Below are positions 25,842 to 38,893 of a stretch of 64,000 nt of DNA, piece by piece. Position numbers and translations under genes: made by a program. This DNA is from Ciceribacter sp. T2.26MG-112.2 (GTDB lineage Bacteria > Pseudomonadota > Alphaproteobacteria > Rhizobiales > Rhizobiaceae), in the NCBI RefSeq assembly GCF_900492205.1, contig NZ_UEYQ01000004.1, forward strand, positions 124,001 through 188,000. The letters are read 5' to 3'. The stretch's first letter is position 1; the number at the start of each line of letters is the position of its first letter. The notes beneath the pieces were generated by a model that was not told the origin of the DNA, ran no database searches, and saw nothing but the letters and a program-made list of their open reading frames with translations.

Positions 25842-28800
25842 ATGACCACGTCCACGAATGACAAGGGCTCCTTCAATCTGTCGCGTTGGGCGATCGCCCA
25901 TCCGAGCATGGCGCGCTTCCTGTTCGGCCTCATCCTGATCGCCGGGGTGCTAGGCCTGATGCGGATGGGCCAGAAGGAAGACCCCGATTTCACCTTCCGC
26001 GTCATGGTCGTCCAGGCCGTCTGGCCCGGCGCTTCGATCACCGACATGCAGGACCAGGTGGTCAACAAGATCGAGCGCAAGCTGCAGGAAGTGCCGCATC
26101 TCGACTGGGTGAAATCCTACACCCGCGCCGGCAGCGCCATCATCACGCTACAGGTCAAGGGCGATACGGATGCCGACGATGTCGCCGATGCCTTCTACCA
26201 GGCGCGCAAGAAGGTCGGCGACATTTCCAGCGAGCTGCCGGAAGGCCTGCTCGGTCCCTATTTCAACGATGAGTTCGGTGACACCTTCATCACGCTCCAT
26301 TCGCTGTCGGGCGAGGGCTACAGCTTTCCCGAGCTGAAGGCCTATGCCATCCAGGCACGCGACATGCTGCTGACGACGCCGGGTGTCGAGAAGGCCGTGA
26401 TCCTCGGCGACCAGCCGCAGAAGATCTACATCGACGTATCGTCGAAGGTGCTGGCCGAACGCGGCCTGACCTTCAACGACCTCAAGAACGCGCTGGCGGG
26501 GCAGAACGCCATCGATCCGGCCGGCACGATCGACACCGGCGAACGCTCCGTGCGCATATCGGTCGATGGCGGCCTCGGCCGGGCGGACGACATTCGCGAA
26601 CTCAGGCTGCGGGCCGGCCAGCAGGTCACTCGCCTCGGCGATATCGCTACCGTCACCGAGGGCACCGAAGAACCGTTCCAGCGCAAGTTCCGCTTCAACG
26701 GGAAGGACAGCGTGCAGGTCGGCGTCGTCATGGCCAAGGGCTTCAACGTCACCGATGTCGGCAAGGCCGTCGAGGAGACGCTGCAGAGGTTCGAGGCTTC
26801 GCTGCCCCATGGCGTCGAGGTCGCCCAGATCTCCAACCAGCCGGAGGTGGTGCGCGAGGCCATCGGCGAATTCATGAAGGCACTGCTCGAGGCGCTTGCC
26901 ATCGTGCTCGTCGTGTCCTTCCTGTCGATCGGCTGGCGTTCCGGCCTCGTCATCGCCATCGCCATCCCGCTGGTGCTCGCCGCCACCTTTGCCATCATGT
27001 ACGAGCTCGGCATCGACCTGCAGCGCATCTCGCTCGGAGCCCTGATCATCGCGCTCGGTCTTTTGGTCGATGACGCGATGATCGTCGTCGAGATGATGGA
27101 GCGAAAGCTGGAGGAGGGGTTGCACAAGATCGATGCGGCGAGTTTTGCCTATACCTCCACTGCATTCCCCATGCTGACCGGTACGCTGATCACCACCGCG
27201 GGCTTCATCCCGGTCGGTTTCGCCGCCTCGACTGCCGGCGAATATGTGCGCACGCTGTTCTATGTGGTCGGGATCTCGCTCGTCGTCTCCTGGTTCGTTG
27301 CGGTCTATTTCACCCCCTGGCTCGGTTATATGATCCTCAAGCAGCGGCATCATGCCGGCAGCCATCAGGACGTGTTCGACACCGGGTTCTATCGCCGCCT
27401 GCGCTCGACCGTCGGTTGGGCGGTGCGCCACCGGCTGATCGTGCTCGCCCTGACGATCGCGACCTTCTTTGCCAGCCTGTGGTCTTTCCAGTTCATTCCG
27501 CAGAGCTTCTTTCCGGCATCCTCACGCCCGGAAATCCTCGTCGATCTGTGGCTGCCGGAAGGGACCAGCATTCACGAGGTGGAAACCCAGGCAAAGGCGC
27601 TCGAAGATCGCATCATGGACGATGCCGACAAGCGCTTCATTGCCACCTATATCGGCGAGGGCGCGCCGCGCTTCTTCCTGCCGCTCGACCAGCAATTGCG
27701 CAATCCGAACTTCGCCCAGTTGCTTGTCATGGCCAATGACGAGCCGGCGCGCGAACGGCTGATCGTCAAGCTGCGCAGCATTCTGGCCGAGGATTTTCCG
27801 GCGATCCGCGCCAAGGTCGACCGTCTTTTCCTCGGGCCGCCGACGGGCTGGCCGGTGCAGATCCGCGTCGTCGGTCCCGACCGCGCCGAAGTGCGGCGCA
27901 TCGCCGACGAGGTCAGAGAAGTCTACTCTGCCCATCCGCTGCTTTCAGCCGTTCACGACGACTGGCTGGAACCGGTTCCGGCGATGAGGCTCGTGGTCGA
28001 CCAGGACCGTGCGCGTGCGCTCGGCGTGACCTCGCAGCGTCTGCGGCAGATGCTGCAGGCAACGATGAGCGGCGCGCCGCTGGCCGATGTCCGCGCCGGA
28101 GAGGAGACGATTTCCATCGTCGCCCGCGAACCGGAGGAGAGCCGCAGCCTGTTGACGGCCGTCAACTCGGTCTACATTCTGACCGACAACGGCGCCTTCG
28201 TGCCGCTGTCGCAGGTCGCTCGCGTTGTCCCGGTCTTGGAACAGGGCATCGAATGGCGGCGTGATCGCCTACCGTCGATCACCGTGCGGGCGACCCTGCC
28301 CGACGGCGTCCAGTCGAACGAGGTTGTCTCTGAGATCTTTGGTCAGTTGCAACCCCTGCGAGACGGGCTCGCTCCCGGCTACAAGGTCGAGGTGCAGGGT
28401 GGGGCGGAGGACAGCGCCGAAAGCCAGGCCTCGATCGCCGCCAAGGCGCCGATCATGCTGCTGGTCATCGTCGTCCTGCTGATGATCCAGTTGCAGCATT
28501 TCGGCAAGGCGATGCTGGTGCTCGCCACCGGTCCGCTCGGCATCATCGGCGCGGCCGCGGCCCTGCTGGTCTCCGGCGCTCCGTTCGGCTTCGTCGCCAT
28601 CCTCGGCGTCATTGCGCTGCTCGGCATCATAATTCGCAATTCGATCATCCTGATCGACCAGATCGACCAGGATATCGCGGCGGGCATGGAGCGGTCCGAG
28701 GCGATCATCGGTTCGGCCATTCGCCGTTTCCGGCCGATCGTCCTGACCGCCCTCACCGCGGTGCTGGCGCTGATCCCGATCTCGCGCGGGGTGTTCTGGG

Positions 28801-28982
28801 GACCGCTCGCCTATGCGATGATGGGCGGCATCCTGGTGGCGACGGTGCTCACCATTCTCGTCCTGCCGGCGGCCTATGCCTTGTTCTTCGGCCGTGAGCC
28901 GAAGGCCGGGAAGAATCATGACGGGGAGGTCGATGTCGCCGGAAATCAGAACCGCACGTCGCCCGCCGCCGCTGCGGAATAG
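25842..28982 (+). CDS. RND efflux permease (AcrB-like)
   Basis: A 1,046-residue proton-driven exporter with two six-helix halves and large periplasmic loops after helix 1 and helix 7. The proton-relay Asp pair is in GLLVDDAMIVVEMM (about residues 408-421). N-terminal motifs KEDPDFTFRVMVVQAVWPGAS and GADA-type porter segments fit the AcrB/HAE-1 superfamily. Substrate unknown. It ends eight bases from the convergent acuI stop, leaving no room for a separate terminator. Confidence 0.9.
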   Translation: MTTSTNDKGSFNLSRWAIAHPSMARFLFGLILIAGVLGLMRMGQKEDPDFTFRVMVVQAVWPGASITDMQDQVVNKIERKLQEVPHLDWVKSYTRAGSAIITLQVKGDTDADDVADAFYQARKKVGDISSELPEGLLGPYFNDEFGDTFITLHSLSGEGYSFPELKAYAIQARDMLLTTPGVEKAVILGDQPQKIYIDVSSKVLAERGLTFNDLKNALAGQNAIDPAGTIDTGERSVRISVDGGLGRADDIRELRLRAGQQVTRLGDIATVTEGTEEPFQRKFRFNGKDSVQVGVVMAKGFNVTDVGKAVEETLQRFEASLPHGVEVAQISNQPEVVREAIGEFMKALLEALAIVLVVSFLSIGWRSGLVIAIAIPLVLAATFAIMYELGIDLQRISLGALIIALGLLVDDAMIVVEMMERKLEEGLHKIDAASFAYTSTAFPMLTGTLITTAGFIPVGFAASTAGEYVRTLFYVVGISLVVSWFVAVYFTPWLGYMILKQRHHAGSHQDVFDTGFYRRLRSTVGWAVRHRLIVLALTIATFFASLWSFQFIPQSFFPASSRPEILVDLWLPEGTSIHEVETQAKALEDRIMDDADKRFIATYIGEGAPRFFLPLDQQLRNPNFAQLLVMANDEPARERLIVKLRSILAEDFPAIRAKVDRLFLGPPTGWPVQIRVVGPDRAEVRRIADEVREVYSAHPLLSAVHDDWLEPVPAMRLVVDQDRARALGVTSQRLRQMLQATMSGAPLADVRAGEETISIVAREPEESRSLLTAVNSVYILTDNGAFVPLSQVARVVPVLEQGIEWRRDRLPSITVRATLPDGVQSNEVVSEIFGQLQPLRDGLAPGYKVEVQGGAEDSAESQASIAAKAPIMLLVIVVLLMIQLQHFGKAMLVLATGPLGIIGAAAALLVSGAPFGFVAILGVIALLGIIIRNSIILIDQIDQDIAAGMERSEAIIGSAIRRFRPIVLTALTAVLALIPISRGVFWGPLAYAMMGGILVATVLTILVLPAAYALFFGREPKAGKNHDGEVDVAGNQNRTSPAAAAE

Positions 28983-28989
28983 GCAAGGC

Positions 28990-29985
28990 TCAGCGGCTGA
29001 CGTCGATGACGACGCGGCCGCGGATCTGCCCGGCGACGATCGCGTCCGCCAGTTCCGGCACCTTCGACATCGGTTCGACCGTAGTCAGGGCCGCAAGGTG
29101 GGCGCGGTCGAGGTGGTCGGCCAGCGTCTGCCAGGCGCGTTGGCGCTTGGCCATCGGCGCGAACACCGAGTCGACGCCGAGCAGGGCGACACCCCGAAGG
29201 ATATGCGGCAGGACGGTTGCCGGAAGATCGGCCCCGCCGGCCAGGCCGCAGGCGGCAACGGCGCCGCCATAGACCGTCTGCGAAAGCACATTGGCAAGCG
29301 TCATCGAGCCGACGCTATCGACCGCGCCCGACCAGCGCTCCTTCTGCAAGGGCGCCCCCTTTTCCGTCAGGCTGGCGCGATCGACGAAGCCACCGGCACC
29401 GAGCAAGGCCAGATAGTCATGCGTCTCGGGTCGCCCCGTCGAGGCGGTGACGCGGTAGCCCTTGGCGGCCAGCAGGCTGACCGCGACCGAGCCGACGCCG
29501 CCGGCGGCCCCCGTGACCAGAACCTCGCCTTCGCCCGGCTTGATCACGCCCCAGTCTTCCAGCGCGTTGACGCAGAGCGCCGCCGTATAGCCGGCGGTGC
29601 CGATCGCCATCGACTGTTCGAGCGTGAAGGCATCGGGAAGCGCCATCAGCCATTCCGCCTTGACCTTCTGGAAGCGGGAATAGCCGCCCCATTCTGTCTC
29701 AGACATGCCGAAGCCGTTGAGCACGACCTTGTCGCCGGCCTTCCACAGCGGCGATCGGGAGGAGACGACGGTGCCGGCAAGATCGGCTCCTGCCACCATC
29801 GGCGTGCGGCGCGCGATACGGCCCTTTCCGGAAACCGCCAGGCCGTCCTTGTAGTTCAGCGTCGAATAGGCGATTTCCACCAGCACGTCATTGTCGGGCA
29901 GGTCGTCCAGCGTCAACTGGCGAAAGCCTGCCTTCGGCTTGCCATCGACGGTGTCGACGACGATCGCGGTGAAATTCTCGCTCAT
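28990..29985 (-). CDS. acuI: Acrylyl-CoA reductase-like MDR protein (AcuI/YhdH)
   Basis: A 331-residue medium-chain dehydrogenase/reductase without the structural zinc site. The N-terminus LVEIAYSTLNYKDGLAVSGKG and the NADPH motif TGAAGGVGSVAVSLLAAKG (about residues 153-171) mark the YhdH/AcuI group, which reduces acryloyl-CoA to propionyl-CoA with NADPH. The ATG at 29985 follows GAGGAG; the longer in-frame start lacks a site. The gene stands alone between the RND operon and the double-barrel protein gene. Confidence 0.88.
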   Translation of the reverse strand: MSENFTAIVVDTVDGKPKAGFRQLTLDDLPDNDVLVEIAYSTLNYKDGLAVSGKGRIARRTPMVAGADLAGTVVSSRSPLWKAGDKVVLNGFGMSETEWGGYSRFQKVKAEWLMALPDAFTLEQSMAIGTAGYTAALCVNALEDWGVIKPGEGEVLVTGAAGGVGSVAVSLLAAKGYRVTASTGRPETHDYLALLGAGGFVDRASLTEKGAPLQKERWSGAVDSVGSMTLANVLSQTVYGGAVAACGLAGGADLPATVLPHILRGVALLGVDSVFAPMAKRQRAWQTLADHLDRAHLAALTTVEPMSKVPELADAIVAGQIRGRVVIDVSR

Positions 29986-30101
29986 GGGTGCTCCTCGCCG
30001 ATATGCCGGAAATGTGGAAGATGGCGGCCCGGCTCGCCGACGGACGGCTCCCCGCCACCCGCGCCAGAGCATGCCACAGAGAAAGCGACCGCGCCAAACG
30101 C

Positions 30102-30125
30102 AAAATCCCGCCGGCGGACGGCGGG
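30102..30125 (-). terminator. Intrinsic terminator of the double-barrel protein gene
   Basis: On the minus strand CCCGCCG-TCCGC-CGGCGGG is followed by ATTTTG, about 26 bases after the stop codon at 30151. Confidence 0.65.
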
Positions 30126-30150
30126 TTCTGCAAGGACGAAGCGCTTCTGT

Positions 30151-31416
30151 TCAGTTGAACTTGTATTTGAGCGTCGCGCTGATGGTGTGCGAGGACGGGT
30201 CGATCTCGAGAATGCCGGCCGAGGCGAGGTCCTCCGTCTCATAGACCGAGTAGCGATATTCGGCACCGACGAAGACGGACTCCGTCATGGCCGTCTCGAT
30301 GCCGGAGCCGACGGTTATGCCGTTGGCCGACCAGTCATAGAGCGATCCCGTCAGATCGGAGCCGATCTCGAAGTCCTGATGGGTCCAGCCGCCAAGGGCG
30401 TAGACCAGCGTCGAAGGGGCCGGCTTGTAACCGATGCGGCCGATGATGTCATAACCACGATCGGCGTCGATGCTGCCATCGACCAATCCGGCGAGATCGA
30501 GCGTGGTCGCGGTCGAGGCGAAGCGGACATCCGCCTGGATGCCGGCAACGAAGGCGTTCGAGAATTCGTGGTCATAACCGACGCCGATCGATCCGGACAC
30601 ACCCTCGCCGCCGATGCCGTTGAACGCGGTATCGAGCAGCGGAATGGCGAGCTCATGCACCAGGCCGCTGCCGCCGGCCGAGCCGGTGACGTAAAGGCCG
30701 GTCCAGTTGACGGCCGAGGGGCCGAAGCTTTCCCTTGCAGCCGCCTGGGCGTCGGCGCCGAAGCGATAGTTCAGGCCGACATGGAAGGTGTGCGAGGAGG
30801 GCTCGGACTCGATGTCGACGCCACCGAACGAAGCCAGGTCGAAGGCGGCGTACTGGCTGTAGCGATATTCGCCCTTCAGCGACAGACGGTCGGACAGCGC
30901 GGTTTCGAGGCCGAAGCCGGCGGTGAAGCCGTTGCTTTCCCAGTCATCAGAAAAGCCGACATTCGAGGACAGGTCGAAATGCTGGTAGCTGTAGCCGCCG
31001 AGCACGTAGACGAGGGTTTCGGGCGTCGCGAGATAGCCGGCGCGAGCGATCAGGTCGAAGCCGTAATCGGCGGTGATATCGCCGGTCAGCACGCCGCCCA
31101 GCGCGGAGAGCTCGCTCTTGATCCCGCCGAGACGGGCGGTGCCGTAGACGCCGAGCAGCATGCGCTCGCCGAGCATGTGGTCATAGCCGACGGTGAATTC
31201 ACCGAAAACACCCTCGGCGCCGATGCCGTTGAAGGATGTGTCGATCAGGGGAATGCCGATTTCGTGGACGAGACCGCCGGCGCCCGTCCCGATGCCGATA
31301 TATATGCCCGACCAATCATGACCGGCCTGCGGCGCATGCTCGAGCGCATCGGCAGCCAGAAGCGGTGCGGTCGTGGCTAGAAGTGCCGCAGCAATGGCGG
31401 CAGTGTGTTTGAACAT
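30151..31416 (-). CDS. Outer-membrane protein with two tandem beta-barrel domains
   Basis: A 421-residue protein with a signal peptide ending about LLAAD (residue 23). It contains the same roughly 200-residue unit twice: repeat 1 opens at about residue 34 (DWSGIYIGIGTGAGGLVHEIGIP) and repeat 2 at about 236 (NWTGLYVTGSAGGSGLVHELAIP). Both run through GYDHxx, RxGY-xPxTLVYxLGGY/W and end SSHTxxxxLxYxF. Each unit resembles a small Omp25/LomR-like eight-strand porin-family barrel, which is normally a whole protein. The ATG at 31416 has GGGGGA upstream. The gene lies after ndvA on the same strand, 200 bases apart. Function unknown. Confidence 0.85.
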   Translation of the reverse strand: MFKHTAAIAAALLATTAPLLAADALEHAPQAGHDWSGIYIGIGTGAGGLVHEIGIPLIDTSFNGIGAEGVFGEFTVGYDHMLGERMLLGVYGTARLGGIKSELSALGGVLTGDITADYGFDLIARAGYLATPETLVYVLGGYSYQHFDLSSNVGFSDDWESNGFTAGFGLETALSDRLSLKGEYRYSQYAAFDLASFGGVDIESEPSSHTFHVGLNYRFGADAQAAARESFGPSAVNWTGLYVTGSAGGSGLVHELAIPLLDTAFNGIGGEGVSGSIGVGYDHEFSNAFVAGIQADVRFASTATTLDLAGLVDGSIDADRGYDIIGRIGYKPAPSTLVYALGGWTHQDFEIGSDLTGSLYDWSANGITVGSGIETAMTESVFVGAEYRYSVYETEDLASAGILEIDPSSHTISATLKYKFN

Positions 31417-31620
31417 GACGGATCCCCCCTGTATTCCCCTGCGACCAAATGTGTCGGCATCGCCGTTGGATAAGTCAATCCCGCGGGAACCAAAACAGTT
31501 CATTGACAAAGGGTTAAAAAAGGTCGCCGGGCGCGGGAGATGCGCACGCTTTGGGAATGCAGGCCGCGGACGGCCTTTCGCTCACGCGGTCGATCCGACG
31601 ATGGCGCCGGATCGTCAGGT

Positions 31621-33360
31621 TCAGGCCGGTTTGTCTTCGGCAAGCAGGCCGCTCGTCTTCAGCAGCGAGGCGAAGCGACCACCGCTGGCGCTCAGCTGAT
31701 CGTAGCTGCCCATTTCGACGATCCGGCCGTGATCGAGGAAAAGTACGATGTCCGCCTCGCGGACCGTGGACAGCCGGTGGGCGATGATGAAGGTGGTGCG
31801 GTTCTGGCGCAGCCGGTCGATCGCGCTCTTGACCCGCTCTTCGGTCTCCACGTCGAGCGCGCTGGTCGCCTCGTCGAGCACGAGGATCGGCGCGTTCTTG
31901 AGGATGGCGCGGGCAATCGCGATGCGCTGGCGCTCGCCGCCCGACAGCCGGTTGCCGCGCTCGCCGACCAGGGTGGTGAGGCCGCTCAGGCGGCTTTCGA
32001 TGAAATCGGTGGCGGCGGCGGCTTCCGCCGCTTTCAGGATTTCCTCTTCGGTCGCATCCTCCCGACCGAGCTGGATATTCTCCTGGATCGAACGGTTGAG
32101 CAGGCCGGCGTCCTGGAACACCGTGGCGATCGAATGGCGCAGCGACTTGCGGGTAACCGTCCGGATATCGGTCCCATCGATCAGGATCGAACCCTTCTGT
32201 GGCTCGTGCACCCTTTGCAGCAGGTTGATCAGTGTGGTCTTGCCGGCTCCGGTCGGTCCGACGATGGCGATCGTCTGGCCGGCCTTGACCGAGAACGACA
32301 CGTCATGAACCCCTTGGGTCGTATTGGCGAAGTCGAAGGAGACGTTGCGGAACTCGACGTCTCCGCGCACATCCTTCAGTTCGGCGGCGCCGGCGGGCTC
32401 TTCGCGCTCCTGGACGGCATCTTCCAGCCTGTAGAAATCCTCGAGCTTGGAACGGGCTTCGAAGATCTGCGTGGCAAACTGGCGCATCTGGTCGAGGCGG
32501 CCGATCAGCAGACCGGCAAAACCGGTAAAGGCGATGATGTCGCCGACCTTCAGCTCGCCGTTCTGCACCAGGATCGTGCCGATCACCAGGATGATCAGCA
32601 TGGAGACGGTCGAGGCGATCCGGTTGAGGGCGCTGGCGATCGCCCACCAGTCGAGGACGGGATACTGGGCGGCAAGCAGCTGCTGCGCATACTGCTTCAA
32701 AGCCCGGGTCTCGGCTTCGATCCGGTTGTAGCTGTGCAGCACGGAGACATTGCTGATCGAGTCGCTGACATGCGAAAAGACCGTGTGATAATGGCTCTCG
32801 ACCGAGGCTTGGCCTTCCTTGGTCCGGTTCATCACCGTCTTGCCGATCAGAATGTAGAGAACGCTGAGGACGACCAGCACGGAGGACAGCCGCCAGTCCA
32901 TCGAAAAGGCCGTCGGGATGAGGAGGGCCAGCGCCACGGCGGTTGCCAGGTGGGTTCGCATGAATTCGAGCCACAGGCCGAACAGGGTTTCGCTGGCACG
33001 CAAAAGGGTGTGTAGCGCATTGGATGTGCCGCGCTGGTGGTGCCAGCTGAGCGGCATCGAGATGATGCGGCCGAAAGCCTCGGTCAGAAGGTCGGCGCGC
33101 CGGCCATGCGCCAGCCGGTCCGCCTCGCGGGCGACCAGGACATAGGCGATCGTGTTGAAGACACCGAAGCCGCCCCAGGCGATCAGCATGGTTTTCGCGT
33201 CGCCCTTTTCCGAAATGGCGTCGATGATGCGCCCGAACAGGATCGGCTCGATAATGGTGATCATCGCTAGCACGATGTTGGCGATCACGACCAGTGACAC
33301 CCGAAAGCGGTAGGCCGACAGGTATTTCAGAGCCTTGATGTAGACTTGGAACAAGGACAA
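31621..33360 (-). CDS. ndvA: Cyclic beta-1,2-glucan ABC exporter
   Basis: A 579-residue half-transporter with a six-helix membrane domain (residues about 1-310) and an ATPase domain: Walker A GPTGAGKTT, signature LSGGERQRIAIARAI, Walker B ILVLDEATSALD. The whole sequence matches NdvA/ChvA, which exports cyclic glucan made by NdvB to the periplasm, needed for osmoadaptation, motility and plant infection. It lies divergent from an ExpR-like gene and pyc, as in Sinorhizobium; ndvB is 17.5 kb away in this window. Confidence 0.93.
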   Translation of the reverse strand: MSLFQVYIKALKYLSAYRFRVSLVVIANIVLAMITIIEPILFGRIIDAISEKGDAKTMLIAWGGFGVFNTIAYVLVAREADRLAHGRRADLLTEAFGRIISMPLSWHHQRGTSNALHTLLRASETLFGLWLEFMRTHLATAVALALLIPTAFSMDWRLSSVLVVLSVLYILIGKTVMNRTKEGQASVESHYHTVFSHVSDSISNVSVLHSYNRIEAETRALKQYAQQLLAAQYPVLDWWAIASALNRIASTVSMLIILVIGTILVQNGELKVGDIIAFTGFAGLLIGRLDQMRQFATQIFEARSKLEDFYRLEDAVQEREEPAGAAELKDVRGDVEFRNVSFDFANTTQGVHDVSFSVKAGQTIAIVGPTGAGKTTLINLLQRVHEPQKGSILIDGTDIRTVTRKSLRHSIATVFQDAGLLNRSIQENIQLGREDATEEEILKAAEAAAATDFIESRLSGLTTLVGERGNRLSGGERQRIAIARAILKNAPILVLDEATSALDVETEERVKSAIDRLRQNRTTFIIAHRLSTVREADIVLFLDHGRIVEMGSYDQLSASGGRFASLLKTSGLLAEDKPA

Positions 33361-33696
33361 TTGCGTTTCCTCATCGATCGACCGGGTTGGCCATCGCAGC
33401 TTGAAGCGTTTTTCTTATAAGCTGGCAAGGGGATATGCCATAGTGCACGCGGCGTCGGAGCCTGCCTGCCATCTGCCTCTATCGATCGCCAGAAGCGGCT
33501 CGGCGCATCCGAGGCGGGATGGCGGAGCCGGAACCTCAGATTTTGCAGGAAGGGCTAGATTTCGGATGTCGAATTTAAATGCCTCCTAACTGTATATGTT
33601 AGCTTATGCACGCCTTCCAAAAGACTCGGTCGGATAAAGATCGGCGTCCTATGGCTTTTTCGTGATCTCGCATGCGAGACGAGGTTGGGGGTAGGT
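33361..33696. other. Divergent ndvA/expR-like intergenic region
   Basis: No gene is seen. The minus strand should hold the ndvA promoter; I find no clear -35/-10 pair. An AT-rich stretch at 33570-33610 contains the dyad at 33586-33602. Confidence 0.5.
33586..33602. promoter_or_regulatory. Candidate dyad upstream of the ExpR-like gene
   Basis: CTAAC-N7-GTTAG, 17 bases in all, lies in an AT-rich stretch about 95 bases before the ExpR-like start. Its size suits a LuxR-type site, but the arms are short. Confidence 0.3.
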
Positions 33697-34437
33697 TTGA
33701 GCATTAACCAATTGATACAGTTCCTGGTCGTAGCGGATGAGTGCCGCACGGCCGAGGAAGTCGTCACCGAGTTGGAAACGCTGCTGCGGCACTATCGTTT
33801 CGACTATTACGGGATCATCCGTCAGCCGAAACCCAACGAGAACCCGATGGGGCTTGTTTTGACGGGGCGCTGGCCGGAGGGCTGGCCCGAAACCTACATC
33901 GCCAAGAAGTTCGTGTTGATCGATCCGACCATCCGCTATCTCGGACAGGCGCAGAAGGGTTTTCGCTGGAACGAGACGATTACCGCCTTCAAGAGCGATC
34001 CGCATCGCAAACGCATGGAGCGGATGATGATGGAATCGCTCCGCTTCGGTCTTCAGGACGGCTATATCTTCCCCGTGCACGGGCGTAACGGGCTGCTTGG
34101 CAACATGACGCTCGGCGGCAAGCCGGTCGATCTGTCGCCGGTGGAAATGACCCTCTTCGACGCGGTCGCCAAGAAGGCCTTCTGGCGCCTGCTCGAACTG
34201 CGTCGAGAGACCGGCACGCTCGAGGAGGCGACGCAGGTCGACACGCGGATGACGCGGCGCGAGATGGAAGTGCTCAACTACCTGGCCGACGGCATGACTT
34301 CCAACGACATCGCCAAGATCCTGAAGATCTCCAACCACACCGTCGACTGGTACATGAACGGCATCCAGGACAAGCTGAAGGCGAAGAACCGCCAGCATGT
34401 CGTGGCGCTGGCCTTCCGCATGGGCCTCATCACCTAG
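33697..34437 (+). CDS. expR: LuxR-type quorum-sensing regulator (ExpR-like)
   Basis: A 246-residue regulator. The N-terminal autoinducer-binding domain keeps the invariant set with TraR spacing: Trp63, Tyr67, Asp76, Pro77 and Trp91. The C-terminal LuxR helix-turn-helix is LNYLADGMTSNDIAKILKISNHTVDWYMNGIQDKL (about residues 185-220, quoted in two parts by motif). I chose the TTG at 33697, with GGGGGTAGG just upstream, over a TTG 12 bases earlier. The place between ndvA and pyc and the length equal Sinorhizobium ExpR, which controls exopolysaccharide genes in response to long-chain AHLs. No luxI is in the window. Confidence 0.75.
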   Translation: MSINQLIQFLVVADECRTAEEVVTELETLLRHYRFDYYGIIRQPKPNENPMGLVLTGRWPEGWPETYIAKKFVLIDPTIRYLGQAQKGFRWNETITAFKSDPHRKRMERMMMESLRFGLQDGYIFPVHGRNGLLGNMTLGGKPVDLSPVEMTLFDAVAKKAFWRLLELRRETGTLEEATQVDTRMTRREMEVLNYLADGMTSNDIAKILKISNHTVDWYMNGIQDKLKAKNRQHVVALAFRMGLIT

Positions 34438-34474
34438 GAGCAGGCATAAATCGGTCATCCGTCGTTCGGGGAAA

Positions 34475-34503
34475 TTGAACTCTTTGTGACAAAGCGATAA
34501 AGG
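34475..34503 (+). promoter_or_regulatory. Candidate pyc promoter with a palindrome in its spacer
   Basis: TTGAAC (34475-34480), 17 bases and TAAAGG (34498-34503). The spacer holds the perfect palindrome CTTTGT-G-ACAAAG (34482-34494), placed so a bound protein would block or assist polymerase. Confidence 0.45.
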
Positions 34504-34550
34504 GTTCTTCGCAGTGCAGCATTCTGTGGCCATCGACTGAGGAGACCGAT

Positions 34551-38012
<3,462 letters not shown>

Positions 38013-38056
38013 GATGCCGATGCCGGGGGCGGGACAAGAGCGCCCCGATAACAATC

Positions 38057-38090
38057 GAGGCCGGAACATCCTGGTGGATGTTCCGGCCTC
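38057..38090 (+). terminator. Intrinsic terminator of pyc
   Basis: GAGGCCGGAACATCC and its exact complement form a 15-bp stem with the loop TGGT, followed by the T-rich TCGTTGTTTC. Confidence 0.8.
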
Positions 38091-38149
38091 TCGTTGTTTC
38101 AGGGCAGCTTGCCGCCGCGGCGTCTTGACGCTTTTTCGTCAGCCGCCGA

Positions 38150-38815
38150 TCAGCCGGCCTTGAGCGGCGAGATCTGGATCTCGACGCGCCGATTCTGCGC
38201 GCGTCCGTCGGCCGTGGCGTTCGATGCGATCGGCTGGCTGGGGCCGAAACCGAGTGCCGAGACGCGGCGGGGATCGACGCCCTGCGAATTGAGATAGCTT
38301 GCGACCGACATGGCGCGCCGTTCGGAAAGCGCCTCGTTATGGGCGACGCTGCCGGTCGAATCGGTATGGCCGTTGACGTCGATCAGGGTCTTTTCAAACT
38401 TGCGCAGCACGATCGCCACGGAGTTCAGCGTCGGGTAGAACTGCGGTATGACCTGGTCCTGATCGGTCGCAAAGGTGATGTTGGACGGCATGTTGAGGAT
38501 GATCCGGTCGCCCATGCGGGTGACGGAAATGCCGGTGCCCTGCAACTGGGCCCTCAGTTCGGCTTCCTGATTGTCCATGTAATTGCCGATCGCACCGCCG
38601 GCGAGTGCGCCGATGCCCGCGCCGATCAGCGCGCCATTGCGGCTGTCGCGTCCGCCGCCGCCGATCACGGCGCCCCCGACGGCGCCGAGTGCGGCGCCCA
38701 AGACGGCACCGCCGGCCAGGTTGGACGTCTTCTGCTCGCCGGTATAGGGATCGGTCGTGGTGCAGGCGGTCAGATAGGTCGCGGCAAGCGCGAGGATCGA
38801 CAGTTTCTTGATCAT
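38150..38815 (-). CDS. OmpA-family lipoprotein (YiaD-like)
   Basis: A 221-residue outer-membrane lipoprotein. The lipobox LTAC puts the lipid on Cys18. A glycine-rich segment (about residues 33-80, GGAVLGAALGAVGGAVIGGGG) of the glycine-zipper type precedes the OmpA domain (about 100-215), which keeps the peptidoglycan-binding residues in NGHTDSTGS and RAQNRRVEI. It should tether the outer membrane to the cell wall. It is convergent with pyc. Confidence 0.9.
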   Translation of the reverse strand: MIKKLSILALAATYLTACTTTDPYTGEQKTSNLAGGAVLGAALGAVGGAVIGGGGRDSRNGALIGAGIGALAGGAIGNYMDNQEAELRAQLQGTGISVTRMGDRIILNMPSNITFATDQDQVIPQFYPTLNSVAIVLRKFEKTLIDVNGHTDSTGSVAHNEALSERRAMSVASYLNSQGVDPRRVSALGFGPSQPIASNATADGRAQNRRVEIQISPLKAG

Positions 38816-38893
38816 CGTCGGGCAAACTCCAGAAAACTCTGATTTCCGTCAACAAGCCAAATGCGGCAATATGAAGTTGGCGGCCGTTCGAAC

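Noticed and set aside
28876..31380. Open frame of 834 codons on the plus strand across acuI and the double-barrel protein gene.
   Set aside because: It crosses two well-supported minus-strand genes and has no domain of its own.
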